From Aureimonas pseudogalii (GTDB lineage Bacteria > Pseudomonadota > Alphaproteobacteria > Rhizobiales > Rhizobiaceae): DNA of 64,000 nt. The position numbers and the translations under genes were made by a program. Where the stretch lies: the NCBI RefSeq assembly GCF_014196835.1, contig NZ_JACIEK010000002.1, positions 186,001 through 250,000 on the forward strand, written 5' to 3'. The notes below the pieces were generated by a model. That model saw only the letters and a list, made by a program, of their open reading frames with translations, did no database searches and was not told the origin of the DNA. Positions 26,344-35,515 of this stretch are shown here, in pieces (the stretch's first letter is position 1; every line of letters begins with the position of its first letter).

Positions 26344-27429
26344 ATGCTCAAGACCCAAACCTCCGGGGGTGGCGACACGCCGCTCCTGCAGCTCACCGAC
26401 TATTCCATCCGCTTCGCGACGCCCGACGGCGAGGTGCAGGCGGTCAGCGACGTCGATCTTATGGTCACCGCCGGCGAGACGCTGGCGATCGTCGGCGAAT
26501 CGGGTTCCGGAAAGTCGCAGTGCTTCAACGGCGTCTTCGGGCTCCTGGCGCGCAACGGGCGCGCGAGCGGCGCGGCGCGGCTGGAGGGCACCGACCTTCT
26601 GGCGCTGAAACCCGCGGCGCTCGACCGGTTTCGCGGCCGCGACATGGCGATGGTGTTCCAGGATCCGATGACCGCGCTCAACCCGGCGATGAAGATCCGC
26701 CGCCAGCTCGCCGAGACGCTGGAGGTGCATCGCGGTCTGAAGCGCCGCGAGGCCGAGGCGGAGGCGCTTTCTATGCTGAAGCGCGTCGGCATTCCCGACG
26801 CCGAGCGGCGCATCGAGCAATATCCGCACGAGCTTTCGGGCGGCATGCGCCAGCGCGTGGTGATCGCCATGGCGCTGCTCTGCCGGCCGAAGATCATCGT
26901 CGCCGACGAGCCGACCACGGCGCTCGATGTCACCATCCAGGCGCAGATCCTCGAACTCTTCGCCGAGCTGACGGCGGGCTCGGGCACGGCGCTCGTTCTC
27001 ATCACGCACGATCTCGGCGTCGTCGCCGGCGTCGCCGACCGGATCGCCGTGATGTATGCGGGCCGCATCGTCGAGGAGGGCGAGGTCGGCGAGGTCTTCG
27101 CCGCGCCCGCCCATCCCTACACGGCGGCGCTCCTCGCCTCGATCCCGCGCGTCGATCGCGACGCCGGCGCGGTGGAGCCGATCCCCGGCCGCCCGCCCAA
27201 TCTCGTCCGCCCGCCCGCCGGCTGCGCCTTCCACCCGCGCTGCGGCTTCGCGGTGGAGCGCTGCACCGCGGAGCGCCCGCCGCTGGAAGCGGTGTCGCAA
27301 TCAGCCCGCCCGGACGTGCATCGCCGCGCTGCCTGCTGGCGGCCCTTCGTCGATGTCGCCCGCGGGACCGGCTATGGCACCGTGAATGAAACCGGCTCCG
27401 GTTCCATCGGGGAGACCTCCCATGTCTGA
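26344..27429 (+). CDS. oppD: Oligopeptide ABC transporter ATPase OppD
   Basis: A 361-residue ATPase with Walker A GESGSGKSQ, Q-loop MVFQDPMTALNP, signature LSGGMRQR, Walker B IIVADEPTTALD and the His switch LITHD. The C-terminal oligopeptide-transporter domain (residues about 270-335) contains AGCAFHPRCGFAVERCTAER, a cysteine pattern that in some OppD/F proteins holds a 4Fe-4S cluster. The last 8 bases overlap oppF. The final 25 residues (GTGYGTVNETGSG) are a poorly conserved tail. Walker A ends in SQ rather than the more usual ST/SV, which is common in OppD. Confidence 0.95.
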   Translation: MLKTQTSGGGDTPLLQLTDYSIRFATPDGEVQAVSDVDLMVTAGETLAIVGESGSGKSQCFNGVFGLLARNGRASGAARLEGTDLLALKPAALDRFRGRDMAMVFQDPMTALNPAMKIRRQLAETLEVHRGLKRREAEAEALSMLKRVGIPDAERRIEQYPHELSGGMRQRVVIAMALLCRPKIIVADEPTTALDVTIQAQILELFAELTAGSGTALVLITHDLGVVAGVADRIAVMYAGRIVEEGEVGEVFAAPAHPYTAALLASIPRVDRDAGAVEPIPGRPPNLVRPPAGCAFHPRCGFAVERCTAERPPLEAVSQSARPDVHRRAACWRPFVDVARGTGYGTVNETGSGSIGETSHV

Positions 27430-28498
27430 TCTCGCCATCTCCGACGGGCCGGCGACCCCCGGCGCGCCGCTTCTCGACGTGCAGCACCTCTCGACGCGCT
27501 TCTCGGTGAAGGGCAAGGGCCTCTTCGCCAAGCGCCAGTCGCTGACGGCGGTGGACGACGTGTCCTTTTTCGTGCGCGAGGGCGAGACGCTCGGCATCGT
27601 CGGCGAGTCCGGCTGCGGCAAGTCCACGCTCGGGCGCTCGATCCTGCGGCTGATCGAGCCGAGCGAGGGCCGCGTCGTCTGGTCCGGGCGCTCGCTCACC
27701 GAGCTTTCGCCGGCCGAGATGCGCCGCGCGCGGCGCGACCTCTCGATCATCTTCCAGGATCCGATCGCCTCGCTCGACCCGCGCATGACCGTGGGCGACA
27801 TCATCGACGAGCCGCTGCGCGTCGCCGAGCCCGCGATGACGAAGGTCGAGCGCCGCGCCCGCATCCAGACCGTGATGGGCGAGGTCGGGCTCGTGCCCGA
27901 GATGATCAATCGCTATCCGCACGAGTTCTCGGGTGGCCAGGCGCAGCGCATCGGCATCGCGCGGGCGATCGTCACCGAGCCGAAGCTCATCGTCTGCGAC
28001 GAGCCGGTCTCGGCGCTCGACGTCTCGATCCAGGCGCAGATCGTCAATCTCCTGGCCGATCTTCGCCGGCGCCGCGGCCTGACGCTGATCTTCATCAGCC
28101 ACGATCTCTCGGTGGTGCGCCTCGTCTGCGACCGTATCCTCGTGCTCTATCTCGGCCGCGTCGTGGAGCTCGGCGCGCGGGCCGACGTGTTCGACCGCCC
28201 GGCGCACCCCTATGCGCGCGCGCTGCTTTCGGCCGCGCCGATCCCCGATCCGCGCATCGCCCGCCACCGCAAGCGCCTGGTCCTCGCCGGCGATCCGCCC
28301 TCGCCGGTGAACCCGCCCTCGGGGTGCGCCTTCCGCACCCGCTGCCCGATCGCCGAGCCGATCTGCGCGAGCGAACGCCCGGCGCTTCGCCATGTCGCCG
28401 CCGGCCACGAGGCCGCCTGCCACTTCGCGGGCGAAGAGGCGGCGCGGCGCATGCGGGCGGTGGAGGCCCCGGCGCTGGCGGAGGTGGCGGCGGGGTAG
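27422..28498 (+). CDS. oppF: Oligopeptide ABC transporter ATPase OppF
   Basis: A 358-residue ATPase partner of OppD. Walker A is GESGCGKSTL, Q-loop IIFQDPIASLDP, signature FSGGQAQR, Walker B LIVCDEPVSALD and FISHDLSVVR. The C-terminal domain has SGCAFRTRCPIAEPICASER, again a cysteine-bearing motif. The start ATG at 27422 lies within the end of oppD (8-bp overlap). This is the last gene of the operon; a 199-bp gap without a clear terminator follows before the toxin gene on the other strand. Confidence 0.95.
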   Translation: MSDLAISDGPATPGAPLLDVQHLSTRFSVKGKGLFAKRQSLTAVDDVSFFVREGETLGIVGESGCGKSTLGRSILRLIEPSEGRVVWSGRSLTELSPAEMRRARRDLSIIFQDPIASLDPRMTVGDIIDEPLRVAEPAMTKVERRARIQTVMGEVGLVPEMINRYPHEFSGGQAQRIGIARAIVTEPKLIVCDEPVSALDVSIQAQIVNLLADLRRRRGLTLIFISHDLSVVRLVCDRILVLYLGRVVELGARADVFDRPAHPYARALLSAAPIPDPRIARHRKRLVLAGDPPSPVNPPSGCAFRTRCPIAEPICASERPALRHVAAGHEAACHFAGEEAARRMRAVEAPALAEVAAG

Positions 28499-28696
28499 GG
28501 GGTGGTCAACGCAGGAGGATGCCCACGGGCGGACGGCGCCGGTCGCCGTCGACTCCCGCGTTCCGACCGTCACAACAACAGCTGGTCACAGGGTGGAGCG
28601 TAGAGCTAGGGTCCTGCTCTGCCCGTTCTTCCACCGGCAAGCGACCAGGGACCTTCGGCTTGTCGGGACCGATCCGGTCCGCTGCGCGCGGCAGTG

Positions 28697-28897
28697 TCAA
28701 AAGGCTTTCGGCAGGCCGGCCTGCTTTAGGATCGCATTCGCGGTGTGCCGGCTGGCGACGCCCACCTGCACGGGGAACGTCCGCTCGGTGAGCGGGCTTC
28801 GCCAGATCTCATGACTGCCCTTTCCCTGGCGCAGGAACTCGCAGCCGCCAGCGAGAAGGTGTTCGCGCAAACTCCGGTCGAACGTGCGCGGTGCCAT
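28697..28897 (-). CDS. hicA: HicA-type mRNA interferase toxin
   Basis: A 66-residue double-stranded RNA-binding-domain toxin. It contains GCEFLRQGKGSHEIWRSP, in which the G-S-H histidine (His29) is the predicted catalytic residue of HicA mRNA interferases, and VGVASRHTANAILKQAGL, the typical C-terminal helix. The expected activity is ribosome-independent cleavage of mRNA. It is preceded by its putative antitoxin with a 4-bp overlap (ATGA at 28897). The order antitoxin then toxin is the reverse of most hicAB pairs and matches DUF1902-hicA modules. The start is the ATG at 28897; the longer open frame upstream is a shadow of the transporter genes. Confidence 0.85.
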   Translation of the reverse strand: MAPRTFDRSLREHLLAGGCEFLRQGKGSHEIWRSPLTERTFPVQVGVASRHTANAILKQAGLPKAF

Positions 28898-29145
28898 CAG
28901 GCCGCCGGCCGGTGCTCGATCTCCTGAAGGGCGGTGATCTGGAGGAAGACGCCGGCGCGATCGAGATCGGGATGGTTGTCGGGAAGGACGTCGGCGGCCA
29001 TCGCAGAGACGCGTGCGAGAAGTTCGTCGAGCGTCGCGCCCTCGGCCGCCGCGGGAATGGCGTCGCAGCTCCCCGTCCAGACCTGGGCCTCGTCGTCCCA
29101 GCGGGCGGACACGGTGAAGATCGTCGGGCGTATCGTCGTCGGCAT
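28897..29145 (-). CDS. hicB: DUF1902 antitoxin, HicB-like
   Basis: An 82-residue protein of the HicB-like/DUF1902 fold. It has FTVSARWDDEAQVWTGSCDA, then AIPAAAEGATLDELLARVSA, typical of the partial RNase-H-like antitoxin domain. It lacks an obvious C-terminal HTH or ribbon-helix-helix DNA-binding domain, so autoregulation would need another mechanism or partner. It would neutralise the HicA toxin whose gene overlaps its stop. The pair stands alone between the opp and frc transporters on the minus strand. Confidence 0.8.
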   Translation of the reverse strand: MPTTIRPTIFTVSARWDDEAQVWTGSCDAIPAAAEGATLDELLARVSAMAADVLPDNHPDLDRAGVFLQITALQEIEHRPAA

Positions 29146-29214
29146 GTCGGGCTCCGTCGCGCTCTCCCAGGCAGGATAGCCCGCGCGGAAGAGCTTGCAC
29201 AGAAGGCGACCCGC

Positions 29215-30008
<794 letters not shown>

Positions 30009-30009
<1 letters not shown>

Positions 30010-31088
30010 CAGGCCGAGACCTTCCGGATCCACTGGTCGGATGCGACCGCCAGGATGATGAGCGCGCCCACCGTGAGGCGGGTCCATTGCGGGTCGGTGC
30101 CGTAGATGCGCAGGCCCATGGCGAAGACGCCGACGATGAGCGCGCCCACCAGCGTGCCGAGCACCGAGCCGCGCCCGCCGAAGAGCGAGGTGCCGCCGAT
30201 GACGACGGCGGTGATCGCCTGGATGTTGGCCTCATAGCCCGAGGTCGGCGACACCGAGCCGATGCGCCCGATCAGAGCCCAGCCGGCGAAGCCACAGATG
30301 AGGCCCGACACCGCGTAGACCGAGATCAGCACCTTGTTGGAGCGAATGCCCGAGAGGCGCGCGGCGTCCTCGTCGTCGCCCACGGCATAGACGTGGCGGC
30401 CCCAGGCCGTGTGGTTGAGGATGTAGTAGAACAGCGCCACCAGCAGCAGCACGCTGACCACCGCATAGGTGAAGACGGCGCCGCCGATCTGGAAGGTACG
30501 CCCGAGAAACTGCATGAGCGGGGCCGCGGCCTCGACGTCCTGCGCCCGGATCGTGGCGTTCTGGGTGTAGATGAAATTGACGGCCTCGTAGACGAACCAG
30601 GTGCCGAGCGTCACGATGAAGGGCGGCAGGCGCACCTTGGCGATGAGCACGCCGTTGAGCGCGCCGCAGGCCGTGCCGACGGCCAAGCCCGCGAAGAGCG
30701 CCAGCGGCGCGGGAACGCCGTTCACCACCGCGAGATTGCCCATCACCACCGAGGACAGGACCATGATGGCGCCGACCGAGAGGTCGATGCCGGCGGTGAG
30801 GATGATCAGCGTCTGCGCGACGCCGACGATGCCCACGATCGCCACCTGCTGCAGGATCAGCGTCATGGTGAAGGCGTTGAAGAATCGCCCGCCGATGAGG
30901 ACGCCGAAGACGCCGATGCCGCAGAGCAGCACGATCACCGGCACCATGGTGGGGTTGGCGTGGAGGAAGTGCTGCAGGTGCTGGAGCGGCGTGCGCTTCT
31001 GGCGGGCGGAGAAGTCGGCGACGCGCGTGTCGCTTCGCGCGAGCCCCGCCTCGAAGTCGCTGCCCTTCTGGGGTGTGGTGTCGGTCAT
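30009..31088 (-). CDS. frcC: Sugar ABC transporter permease, FrcC-like
   Basis: This 359-residue BPD_transp_2 permease has an unusually long N-terminal cytoplasmic part (about 45 residues) before the first helix. It contains ILTAGIDLSVGAIMVLSSVV and LPPFIVTLGTWFVYEAVNFI, both family signatures, then HVYAVGDDEDAARLSGIRSN and ITAVVIGGTSLFGGRGSVLG. It lies directly between the binding-protein and ATPase genes. The substrate class (fructose, ribose, mannose) is inferred from resemblance to Sinorhizobium FrcC. Confidence 0.9.
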
Positions 31089-31162
31089 CGGGCCGCGAGC
31101 TCCCTGGCGCTGAGGGTCGGTGGGGGCCGGGCGCGCGCGATGCGGTCCGGCCGGTCAGCGGG

Positions 31163-31190
31163 GGCGGCGCGCGGGCGAACCGCCGCCGCC
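31163..31190 (-). promoter_or_regulatory. Stem-loop between frcB and frcC
   Basis: A GC-rich stem pairs GGCGGC with GCCGCC in the 110-bp gap after frcB. Such hairpins commonly stabilise the abundant binding-protein mRNA and lower downstream expression. No T-tract follows, so complete termination is not expected. Confidence 0.4.
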
Positions 31191-31198
31191 GTGGGGTC

Positions 31199-32230
31199 TC
31201 AGCCCCAGCAGGCCTTGGCCGCGGCGGCCGAGTCCATCGACGTGACGCCGGTGACGGCGCTGTCGGTGACGAGATCGACGCCGGTGTTGGTGATCTCGAG
31301 GCCTTCCGAGGCCTTCGGCTTCTCGCCGGATTCGGCGAAGCGCTTCACCGCCTCGACGCCCATCGCCGCCATCTTCAGCGGATACTGCATCGAGGTGGCG
31401 CCGATCACGCCGGCCTTGACGTTGGCGATGCCGGGGCAGCCGCCATCCACCGAGACGATCGTCACCTTGTCGGCGACGCCGAGGCTCTTCAGCGCCTCGT
31501 AGGCCCCGGCGGCGGCCGGCTCGTTGATCGTGTAGACGAGGTTGATCGACGGATCCTTCTGGAGAAGGTTCTCCATCGCGGTGCGCCCGCCCTCCTCGTT
31601 GCCGTTGGTGATGTCGTGGCCGACGATGCGGGCGTCCTGTTCGTCGCCCACCACGTCCTTGTTCTTCACGTCGATGCCGAAGCCCTCCATGAAGCCCTGG
31701 TCGCGCAGCACGGCGACCGAGGGCTGCTGCGGCGTCAGGTCGAGGAAGGCGATCTTCGCGTTGGCCGCTTCCGCGCCCATCTTGGCCTTGGCCCACTGGC
31801 CGATGAGGACGCCTGCCTCGTAATTGTCGGTGGCGAAGGTGGCGTCGGCCGAGGTCAGCGGCTCCAGCGGCGTGTCGAGGGCGATGGTGATGAGGCCGGC
31901 GGCACGTGCCTTCTCGATCGAGGGCACGATGCCCTTGGTGTCGGAGGCGGCGATCAGGATGCCCTTGGCGCCCGCCGCGATGCAGCTCTCGATGGCCTGC
32001 ACCTGGCTGTCGGAATCACCGTCGACACGGCCGGCATAGGACTGCAGGTTGATGCCGAGCTCCTTGGCCTTGGCCTCGGCGCCCTCCTTCATCTTGACGA
32101 AGAAGGGGTTGGTGTCGGTCTTGGTGATCAGGCACACGGTCATCGGCGACTGTGCCGAGGCGGCGCCGGCCAGCGCGAGAGTGCCGAGGGTGCCGAGCGC
32201 GGCGGTGGCGAAGAGATGGCGCAGGTTCAA
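31199..32230 (-). CDS. frcB: Sugar ABC transporter binding protein, FrcB-like
   Basis: A 343-residue Peripla_BP_4 protein. The start is TTG at 32230 with GGGAGGA nine bases upstream ([20 protein letters not shown]); a longer frame from 32296 lacks this Shine-Dalgarno. Signal cleavage is about GAASAQ-S (residue 27). The mature part carries [20 protein letters not shown] and [20 protein letters not shown], features of D-ribose/fructose-type binding proteins, plus [14 protein letters not shown] and [20 protein letters not shown]. It is the first gene of frcBCA and divergent from the ROK regulator gene. Confidence 0.92.
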   Translation of the reverse strand: MNLRHLFATAALGTLGTLALAGAASAQSPMTVCLITKTDTNPFFVKMKEGAEAKAKELGINLQSYAGRVDGDSDSQVQAIESCIAAGAKGILIAASDTKGIVPSIEKARAAGLITIALDTPLEPLTSADATFATDNYEAGVLIGQWAKAKMGAEAANAKIAFLDLTPQQPSVAVLRDQGFMEGFGIDVKNKDVVGDEQDARIVGHDITNGNEEGGRTAMENLLQKDPSINLVYTINEPAAAGAYEALKSLGVADKVTIVSVDGGCPGIANVKAGVIGATSMQYPLKMAAMGVEAVKRFAESGEKPKASEGLEITNTGVDLVTDSAVTGVTSMDSAAAAKACWG

Positions 32231-32349
32231 AGGATGAGTCCTCCCGGAATGAAACGGATGCCGACTGCCTTTTTCGTTCCATGACGAGGCGAGCACGGCC
32301 GACGCAGCCTCCTCGCTGGTCGATCGCGGCCATCCAACACACGCCTTAC

Positions 32350-32396
32350 GATTCTGTCAATCGATAACTCATGAGGATTTATTTATTGACAGAATC
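32350..32396. promoter_or_regulatory. Inverted-repeat operator with divergent -35-like TTGACA boxes
   Basis: GATTCTGTCAAT (32350-32361) and ATTGACAGAATC (32385-32396) are a perfect 12-bp inverted repeat with a 23-bp AT-rich spacer. Each arm contains TTGACA in the outward-pointing direction, at 32360-32355 for frcB and 32387-32392 for the regulator gene. The -10 regions are weak. The arrangement fits one regulator covering both promoters, most likely the ROK protein encoded next door. Confidence 0.75.
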
Positions 32397-32467
32397 CTCC
32401 GTCGGTGTCGAAACTCCTGCGGCAATCCGGCACCCAGACCGGAGCCGGAGGGCGGGAGCGAGACGCG

Positions 32468-33694
32468 ATGGATGAAGCGGTGCGTCCGGCGGGAGAGGGG
32501 CGCCCGAGCGACGACGACGAGCGGCTGCGCGGCTCGAACCAGGCGGGCCTGCGCGCCCACAACGAGCGCGCCGTGCTCTCGCTCATCCGTCGCCACGGCG
32601 AACTCGCCAAGTCCGAGATCGCGCGCCTCTCCGGCCTGTCGCCGCAGACCGCCTCCGTGATCATGCGCTCGCTCGAGAACGACGGGCTGGTGCTGCCGGG
32701 CGAGCCGCGGCGCGGGCGGGTCGGTCAGCCCTCGGTGCCGATGCGCCTCAACCCGGACGGTGCCTTCTCGCTCGGCCTCAAGCTTGGCCGGCGCACGAGC
32801 GAGATGGTGCTGATGGATTTCGTCGGCCGCGTGCGCGAGAGCCGCGCCATCCTCTACCGCTTCCCGCGCTACGCGGAGGTGCTCGCCTTCGTGACGGACG
32901 CGGCCGACGCGCTGCGCGCCACGTTGCCGCCGCTCCTGCGCCGGCGCCTGTCGGGCCTCGGCGTCGGCCTGCCCTTCGAGCTCTGGGCCTGGGGCGAGGC
33001 GCATGGCGCGCCGCCCGGCGAAATGGAGGAATGGCGCCGGCCCGATTTCGCGGGTGAGCTGGAGCGCGCCACCGGCGAGGCGGTGTTCCTCGCCAACGAC
33101 GTCACCGCCGCCTGCGGCGCCGAGCAGGCCTTCGGCACCGGCGTCTCCTCGCACTACGTCTATTTCTTCGTCGGCGCCTTCGTCGGCGGGGGCATCGTCA
33201 TCGACGGCAGCCTCGTTTCGGGGCGCACCGGCAATGCCGGGGCGCTCGGCTCGATGCTGGTGCCGGCGCGCGAGGGACGTCAGCGCCAGCTCGTCCACGT
33301 CGCCTCGATCCACGTGCTCGAGCGGCTGCTGGAGGAGGCCGGGCGCTCGGGCGTCGAGCTCTGGCGCAAGGACGCCGACTGGAGCGACCTCGGCGTCCAT
33401 CTCGACGCATGGATCGCCATCGCCGCCGAGGGGCTGGCGCATGCGATCGCCGGGGCGGTGGCGGTCTACGATTTCGAGAAGGCGGTGATCGACGGCAGCT
33501 TTCCCGCCGGCGTGCGCCGCCGCCTCACCGAGGCGACGGCCGATGCGCTCGCCCGGCTCGACCTGCAGGGCCTGCCGCCGGTGGCGGTGGCCGAGGGCAC
33601 GATCGGGCGCTCGGCGCGCGAGGTCGGCTCGGCGAGCCTGCCCTTCTTCGCCAAGTTCCTGCTCGACCACCGGGTGCTGCTGGCCGAGCGTTGA
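32468..33694 (+). CDS. frcR: ROK-family transcriptional regulator, FrcR-like
   Basis: This 408-residue regulator has an N-terminal MarR/winged-helix DNA-binding domain (residues 20-85; NERAVLSLIRRHGELAKSEI and ARLSGLSPQTASVIMRSLEN). A C-terminal ROK sugar-kinase-like domain follows, with FLANDVTAACGAEQAFG, FVGAFVGGGIVIDGSLVSG and GNAGALGSMLVPA. The ROK zinc-binding CXCGXXGC motif is absent, as in FrcR/XylR-type members that act only as regulators. It is divergent from frcBCA with the inverted-repeat operator in between, so it is very probably their repressor. The ATG at 32468 was chosen over a GTG at 32405, which would lie within the predicted promoter. Confidence 0.9.
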   Translation: MDEAVRPAGEGRPSDDDERLRGSNQAGLRAHNERAVLSLIRRHGELAKSEIARLSGLSPQTASVIMRSLENDGLVLPGEPRRGRVGQPSVPMRLNPDGAFSLGLKLGRRTSEMVLMDFVGRVRESRAILYRFPRYAEVLAFVTDAADALRATLPPLLRRRLSGLGVGLPFELWAWGEAHGAPPGEMEEWRRPDFAGELERATGEAVFLANDVTAACGAEQAFGTGVSSHYVYFFVGAFVGGGIVIDGSLVSGRTGNAGALGSMLVPAREGRQRQLVHVASIHVLERLLEEAGRSGVELWRKDADWSDLGVHLDAWIAIAAEGLAHAIAGAVAVYDFEKAVIDGSFPAGVRRRLTEATADALARLDLQGLPPVAVAEGTIGRSAREVGSASLPFFAKFLLDHRVLLAER

Positions 33695-33706
33695 GAGCGC
33701 CGGCGG

Positions 33707-35326
33707 CTACTCGACCTCGCGGATGCGCCCGTCGACATACGGGGCATAGGCGGCGCCACCGGCCTGGAGATAGGCGACCACCGCGTCCTCCATGTTCGGC
33801 CCGTAGTCGTAGGCGTTGCGGCCCTTCTCGGTGAAGATCTTGTAGCCGTCGCCGCCGCCGCGCAGGAAGTTGTTGGAGACGACGGTGTAGGTCGCCGCCA
33901 GGTCGATCGGCACGAAGGCTCCGGCGGCGTCCTTCACGCGCACGGCCTTCACGCGGTCCACCCCCGGCGTGCCCTTGCGCGACCAGTCGAACTGCAGCCC
34001 GGCGACCTGCGGGAAGCGCCCGGCCGTGTCCTCGACCTGGGAGACGCCGTTCTCCAGCGCCGCCACGATGTCGGCGCCGGTCAGCTGGAAGGTGGCGAGC
34101 GTGTTCTGGAAGGGCAGCACGGTGAGGATCTCGCCCATCGTGATCTCGCCCCCGTCGATCGAGGCGCGCACGTTGCCGCCGTTGCCGATGGCGATCGTCA
34201 CGCCCTGATCCTTCGTGCGATCGAGGATGGCGTCGGCGACGAGATTGCCCATGGCGCACTCGCCGACCCGGCAGGTGTCGCGCGACCCGTCGATCGGCGC
34301 CGCAGCGCGCGCCACCACCTTCGAGCGGATCTCCTCCAGCGGCACCGCCAGCTCGGCGACGCGCGCCTTCACCCCGGCATCCTCGAGCACCGAGGCGTCG
34401 AGGAGGATCGGCGCGCCCTCGGCCTTCGTCACCGCGCCGGCCTCGTCGAAGGTGAGGGTGATCTTGCCGAGATATTTCGAATAGGCGTAGGCCTGCACGA
34501 TCGGCACGTCGCGCCCGTCCGGCCCCTTCACGAGCGTTGGATAGGGCCCCGCCGCCTTCGGGTCGGTGGAGGAGAGGAGCGTGTGCGAGTGGCCGCCGAC
34601 GATCGCGTCGATCCCCGGCACGGCCGCGGCGAGGCGCTTGTCCTCCTCGTAGCCGGAATGGCTGAGCAGGATGATCTTCGTGACGCCCTCGCTCGTCAGC
34701 CTCTCGGCCTCGCGGCGCGCCGCTTCCACCGGATCGGTGAAGTCGATCGACTTGCCGGCCGCCGTCAGCTCTTGGTTATCGCGCGGGGTGAGGCCGATGA
34801 GGCCGATGCGCTCGCCGCCCTTCTCGACGATCGTCGAGGGCTTCACGAGCGCGGCGAGCGCGGGCTCGCGCACGAGGTCGGCGTTCGCCATCAGCATCGG
34901 AAAGTGCACCGCGCCCGCGAACGCCTGGATCACCGGCACGCCGTCGTCGAACTCGTGGTTGCCCACCGCCATCGCCTCGAAGCCGATGCGGTTCATGAAC
35001 TCGGCGGAATCCTTGTCCCTGTAGAACGTGTAGAAGAGCGAGCCCTGGCTCTGGTCGCCGGCATCCACCAGCAGCACCGGGGTCGAGCCGGCCGCGGCGC
35101 GCTCCGCGGCCACCGCCGAGGCGATGCGCGCGATGCCGCCGAAGCACGCCTTCTCCTCGGCTTCCTTCGCCGAGCAGGGGCCGTCGTATTTGTTGATCGG
35201 CTCCATGCGCGAGTGGAAGTCGTTGATGTGGAGGATCGTCAGGTCGAAGGCCGCGGCCGGCGTGGATCCGATGCCGCCGAGGGCGGTTCCGGCAAGGAGG
35301 GCGAGCGCGAGGGCGGGAGATTTCAT
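33707..35326 (-). CDS. Periplasmic 5'-nucleotidase/2',3'-cyclic phosphodiesterase family protein
   Basis: A 539-residue UshA-type exported enzyme with a Sec signal (MKSPALALALLAGTALGGIG, cleavage about TPAAAF). The metallophosphoesterase domain has LTILHINDFHSRMEPI, LVDAGDQSQGS, GNHEFDDGVP and IVGGHSHTLL. A C-terminal 5'-nucleotidase domain (about 330-530) has AIGNGGNVRASIDGGEIT and LSNNFLRGGGDGY-like VVSNNFLRGGGDGYKIF. It should scavenge phosphate and nucleosides from external nucleotides. Two cysteine pairs (C in GPCSAKEAEEKACFGG and DTCRVGECAMGN) may form disulfides. It is convergent with frcR, the stops lying 12 bp apart, and divergent from glcB. Confidence 0.92.
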   Translation of the reverse strand: MKSPALALALLAGTALGGIGSTPAAAFDLTILHINDFHSRMEPINKYDGPCSAKEAEEKACFGGIARIASAVAAERAAAGSTPVLLVDAGDQSQGSLFYTFYRDKDSAEFMNRIGFEAMAVGNHEFDDGVPVIQAFAGAVHFPMLMANADLVREPALAALVKPSTIVEKGGERIGLIGLTPRDNQELTAAGKSIDFTDPVEAARREAERLTSEGVTKIILLSHSGYEEDKRLAAAVPGIDAIVGGHSHTLLSSTDPKAAGPYPTLVKGPDGRDVPIVQAYAYSKYLGKITLTFDEAGAVTKAEGAPILLDASVLEDAGVKARVAELAVPLEEIRSKVVARAAAPIDGSRDTCRVGECAMGNLVADAILDRTKDQGVTIAIGNGGNVRASIDGGEITMGEILTVLPFQNTLATFQLTGADIVAALENGVSQVEDTAGRFPQVAGLQFDWSRKGTPGVDRVKAVRVKDAAGAFVPIDLAATYTVVSNNFLRGGGDGYKIFTEKGRNAYDYGPNMEDAVVAYLQAGGAAYAPYVDGRIREVE

Positions 35327-35515
35327 CGGCGAGACCTTCGGATCGGTTGGGATGCTGCAAGACTGGCCCGCGCCCGAGGGGGCTGACAAGGGGCACCGGT
35401 TCCCCGCCTTACCCTCGCTCGGTAAAGTCCATTTGACAGTCGCGCCCTCGCTCGCGAAGACAGGCGCAACGTCGGCGGTCGCGTGGCCGCGTGTTTCGAT
35501 CGAGGGAGACTCCGT

